From NCBI GenBank assembly GCA_024224295.1, contig JAAENN010000072.1, forward strand, positions 1-54,925: a stretch of DNA of 54,925 bases, in the 5' to 3' direction. Shown here in pieces: positions 52,969 through 54,925 of this stretch. The translations under genes were made by a program, and so were the position numbers. A model generated the notes under the pieces. The model was not told where the DNA came from. It was given only the letters and a program-made list of their open reading frames with translations, and did not search any database. The stretch is from Shimia sp. Its GTDB lineage: Bacteria; Pseudomonadota; Alphaproteobacteria; Rhodobacterales; Rhodobacteraceae. Within the stretch, counting starts at the first letter, position 1. Every line of letters begins with the position of its first letter.

Positions 52969-53678
52969 TTGGTAAGATTTCCGGGCGGTTGGAGTATCGC
53001 AGTACCGACCACGTGCTGATCGACGTGCGGGGTGTGGGTTATGTCGTCTATTGCTCGGACCGGACATTGGCAGCTTTACCAAGCGTTGGTGAGCCGGTGG
53101 CGCTGTATACTGACCTGTTGGTGCGCGAGGATTTACTACAGCTATTTGGCTTCTCAAGTCTGTTTGAGAAGGAATGGCACCGCCTGTTGATGAGCGTACA
53201 GGGGATTGGCGCTAAGGCGAGTCTGGCCATCCTAGGCGCTTTAGGCGCGGACGGAGTTGGTCGAGCAGTGGCTCTCGGAGATGTCGCTGCAATCAAAGCT
53301 GCCAAAGGCGTTGGTCCTAAAACAGCGCAACGTGTCGTTATTGAACTGAAAGATAAGGCTCCTGAAGTTATGGCATTGGGCGGGACGCTTGGGGGAGTTA
53401 TGGCGTCAGTATCCGGTGAAGAGGCAACCTCAGATAATGATGTGATCGAAGATGTGGCTCGCACGCCGGTGAATACGGGCGGGGCTTCGGCCGCAGCAGG
53501 CGCGGCAGCGGCGGCCTCGATGAGTGTGCAGGCCGATGCGTTGTCTGCCTTGGGCAATCTCGGATATGGGCCCGCTGATGCGGCTGGCGCGGTGGCGCAA
53601 GCCGCAGGGGAAGATCCCGAAGCGGATACGTCAAAGTTGATCCGCGCAGCGCTTAAGTTGCTGGCTCCGAAAGGGTAA
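52965..53678 (+). CDS. ruvA: Holliday junction DNA helicase subunit RuvA
   Basis: A 237-residue protein. Domain I ([23 protein letters not shown]), the helix-hairpin-helix domain II ([32 protein letters not shown]) and a C-terminal domain III ([15 protein letters not shown]) are present. The linker between II and III (about 140-190) is Ala/Gly-rich and makes it longer than the E. coli protein (203). It binds the four-way junction and recruits RuvB. The ATG is coupled to ruvC by ATGA. Confidence 0.96.
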   Translation: MIGKISGRLEYRSTDHVLIDVRGVGYVVYCSDRTLAALPSVGEPVALYTDLLVREDLLQLFGFSSLFEKEWHRLLMSVQGIGAKASLAILGALGADGVGRAVALGDVAAIKAAKGVGPKTAQRVVIELKDKAPEVMALGGTLGGVMASVSGEEATSDNDVIEDVARTPVNTGGASAAAGAAAAASMSVQADALSALGNLGYGPADAAGAVAQAAGEDPEADTSKLIRAALKLLAPKG

Positions 53679-54725
53679 ATGATGGATCAACCGGACCCCA
53701 CATTGCGGCCAGAAGCGCGGCCTGAAGATGCGGATCGCGCGTTACGTCCACAAGAGCTAGATGCCTTCATTGGGCAGAAGGAGGCGCGCGCGAACCTGCG
53801 GGTGTTTATAGAAAGTGCCCGACGTCGTGGTGAGGCAATGGATCACACATTGTTTCATGGCCCGCCCGGTTTGGGGAAGACCACACTGGCTCAAATCATG
53901 GCGCGAGAACTGGGTGTGAACTTTCGTATGACCTCAGGTCCCGTGCTCGCTAAAGCCGGAGACCTTGCTGCAATCCTCACGAACCTTGAAACACGGGATG
54001 TTCTTTTTATCGATGAAATTCATCGCCTTAACCCGGCGGTAGAAGAGGTGCTCTATCCGGCGATGGAGGACTTTGAACTTGATCTGGTGATCGGGGAGGG
54101 ACCGGCGGCGCGGACGGTTCGGATTGAATTGCAGCCCTTTACCTTGGTTGGGGCGACGACGCGATTGGGTTTGTTGACCACGCCGCTTAGGGACCGGTTT
54201 GGCATCCCAACGCGGTTGCAGTTTTATACCGAGGATGAGCTCAACGAGATTGTCACGCGTAATGCCAATAAGCTGGGTGTGCCTGCGCATGATGGTGGCG
54301 CGCGCGAGATTGCGCGTCGCTCGCGCGGGACGCCGCGGATCGCTGGGCGGCTTCTGCGTCGGGTGGTGGATTTTGCCCTGGTTGAAGGCGATGGTGTTAT
54401 CACAAAAGCCCTTGCAGATGGTGCACTTACGCGGCTTGGGGTGGACAATCTTGGGCTTGATGGTGCGGATCGCCGCTACCTGTTTTTCATTGCCGAAAAC
54501 TATGCTGGCGGGCCGGTTGGCATCGATACAATCAGTGCGGCGTTGAGCGAAAGCCGGGATGCGATTGAAGAGGTTATTGAGCCGTTTTTGTTGCAACAGG
54601 GGCTGATCCAACGGACGCCGCGAGGGCGGATGTTGGCGCAGAAGGCCTGGACACATCTGGGTCTCAGCGCGCCACGGCAACGGGACCAGAGCGATTTGTT
54701 TACCCCGCCAGGCAACGGCAAATAG
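53679..54725 (+). CDS. ruvB: Holliday junction branch migration ATPase RuvB
   Basis: A 348-residue AAA+ motor. [11 protein letters not shown] precedes Walker [13 protein letters not shown], Walker B is LFIDEIHRL, sensor 1 is [11 protein letters not shown], and the Arg finger region (LRDRFGIP) is present. The C-terminal winged helix contains [13 protein letters not shown]. Two adjacent ATGs (53679 and 53682) follow directly on the ruvA stop. It is the last gene of ruvCAB in this window. Confidence 0.97.
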   Translation: MMDQPDPTLRPEARPEDADRALRPQELDAFIGQKEARANLRVFIESARRRGEAMDHTLFHGPPGLGKTTLAQIMARELGVNFRMTSGPVLAKAGDLAAILTNLETRDVLFIDEIHRLNPAVEEVLYPAMEDFELDLVIGEGPAARTVRIELQPFTLVGATTRLGLLTTPLRDRFGIPTRLQFYTEDELNEIVTRNANKLGVPAHDGGAREIARRSRGTPRIAGRLLRRVVDFALVEGDGVITKALADGALTRLGVDNLGLDGADRRYLFFIAENYAGGPVGIDTISAALSESRDAIEEVIEPFLLQQGLIQRTPRGRMLAQKAWTHLGLSAPRQRDQSDLFTPPGNGK

Positions 54726-54925
54726 GGCGTCGGTATGACGTCGGTATTGTGACTGTTTCGCGGAGGTGCGGTTTTGAGAGTGGAAAATGTAAACGCGCCG
54801 ACAGTGATGCTGGGAAAGCAAGCTCCTGAAAGAGATGTGGACTGTCTGGATTGAGCGGAACAAAGTCAAGCACAGTTGGTTTTGCAAGTTTCGGCTTTGA
54901 TTTGTTGGAGGCGGAAGGACGGCAA
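54726..54925 (+). other. Right-edge region after ruvB
   Basis: About 200 bases with no recognised gene. CGTCGGTAT is directly repeated at 54728-54736 and 54739-54747. The window ends in a purine-rich stretch (GGAGGCGGAAGGA) that looks like the Shine-Dalgarno of a gene starting just past the edge. In relatives the ybgC-tol-pal genes often follow ruvB, but nothing here proves it. Confidence 0.4.

Noticed and set aside
54774-54854. A tiny TTG-started frame of 26 codons with GGAGG upstream after ruvB
   Set aside because: Too short and unsupported by any recognisable feature; could be a leader peptide, but nothing shows it.
1-54925. Mobile elements, CRISPR arrays, tRNA or rRNA genes
   Set aside because: No transposase, integrase, phage gene, regular repeat array or recognisable RNA gene was seen; the gene content is uniformly chromosomal. 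A tRNA scan was not possible by eye with certainty.

Overview
The window looks like the chromosome of a marine alphaproteobacterium of the family Rhodobacteraceae (Roseobacter group). This rests on the gene content: a complete Na+-NQR operon, an Entner-Doudoroff operon, a NosP/NahK-like FIST-kinase module, a DUF1127 protein, a SPOR protein with a Thr/Ala-rich linker, and several small proteins I associate with that family. It also rests on codon style and on tightly packed operons with many ATGA overlaps. No plasmid, phage, transposon, CRISPR or rRNA/tRNA gene was recognised, so this is ordinary core and near-core chromosome.

Layout. 1-2.3 kb: a CBS-domain protein, a small two-helix membrane protein, then nqrM and apbE on the minus strand. 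2.5-8.3 kb: nqrABCDEF, the sodium-pumping NADH:quinone oxidoreductase, ending in a clear terminator. The accessory genes apbE (attaches FMN to NqrB and NqrC) and nqrM (iron delivery/maturation) diverge from it. 8.5-9.9 kb: a MATE exporter. 9.9-14.8 kb (minus): gap-zwf-edd-eda, carrying glucose-6-phosphate to pyruvate and glyceraldehyde-3-phosphate, with a divergent LacI-family regulator and a palindromic operator candidate between them. 16-21.5 kb (minus): LuxR response regulator, FIST sensor and hybrid histidine kinase (a NosP/NahK-like module), then a DUF4202-CbiX pair. 21.7-26 kb: META/YbaY envelope protein, small membrane proteins, an alpha/beta hydrolase, DUF817 and a YcaQ/AlkZ-like DNA repair protein.

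26-27.9 kb: the most interesting local system. A TetR-family regulator is followed by a PspA/IM30-family protein and a YiaA/YiaB-like membrane protein. Four copies of a 13-bp palindrome, TGAAC-N3-GTTCA, lie exactly in the two promoter regions, so the locus appears to be a self-contained, TetR-controlled membrane-stress module. 27.9-29 kb: a LysR regulator divergent from a 63-residue protein. 29-32 kb: methyltransferase, glyA, nadK. 32-37.4 kb: prpE, a YceI protein and the malic enzyme/PTA fusion maeB. Five TTTGCAAA-like half-sites lie between prpE and the YceI gene.

37.5-43.2 kb: a nucleoside-salvage operon (VOC/bicupin protein of unknown role, cdd, deoA, deoB, add, upp) with mostly overlapping genes. 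43.3-46.5 kb: SPOR protein, an unknown single-helix protein and transaldolase. 46.6-51.2 kb: priA, an MFS transporter, prmA. 51.4-54.7 kb: a small membrane protein, a DUF1127 protein and ruvCAB. The last 200 bases hold no recognised gene but end in a Shine-Dalgarno-like stretch, probably of the next gene. Start codons were chosen from Shine-Dalgarno spacing and family length; several differ from the longest open frame.
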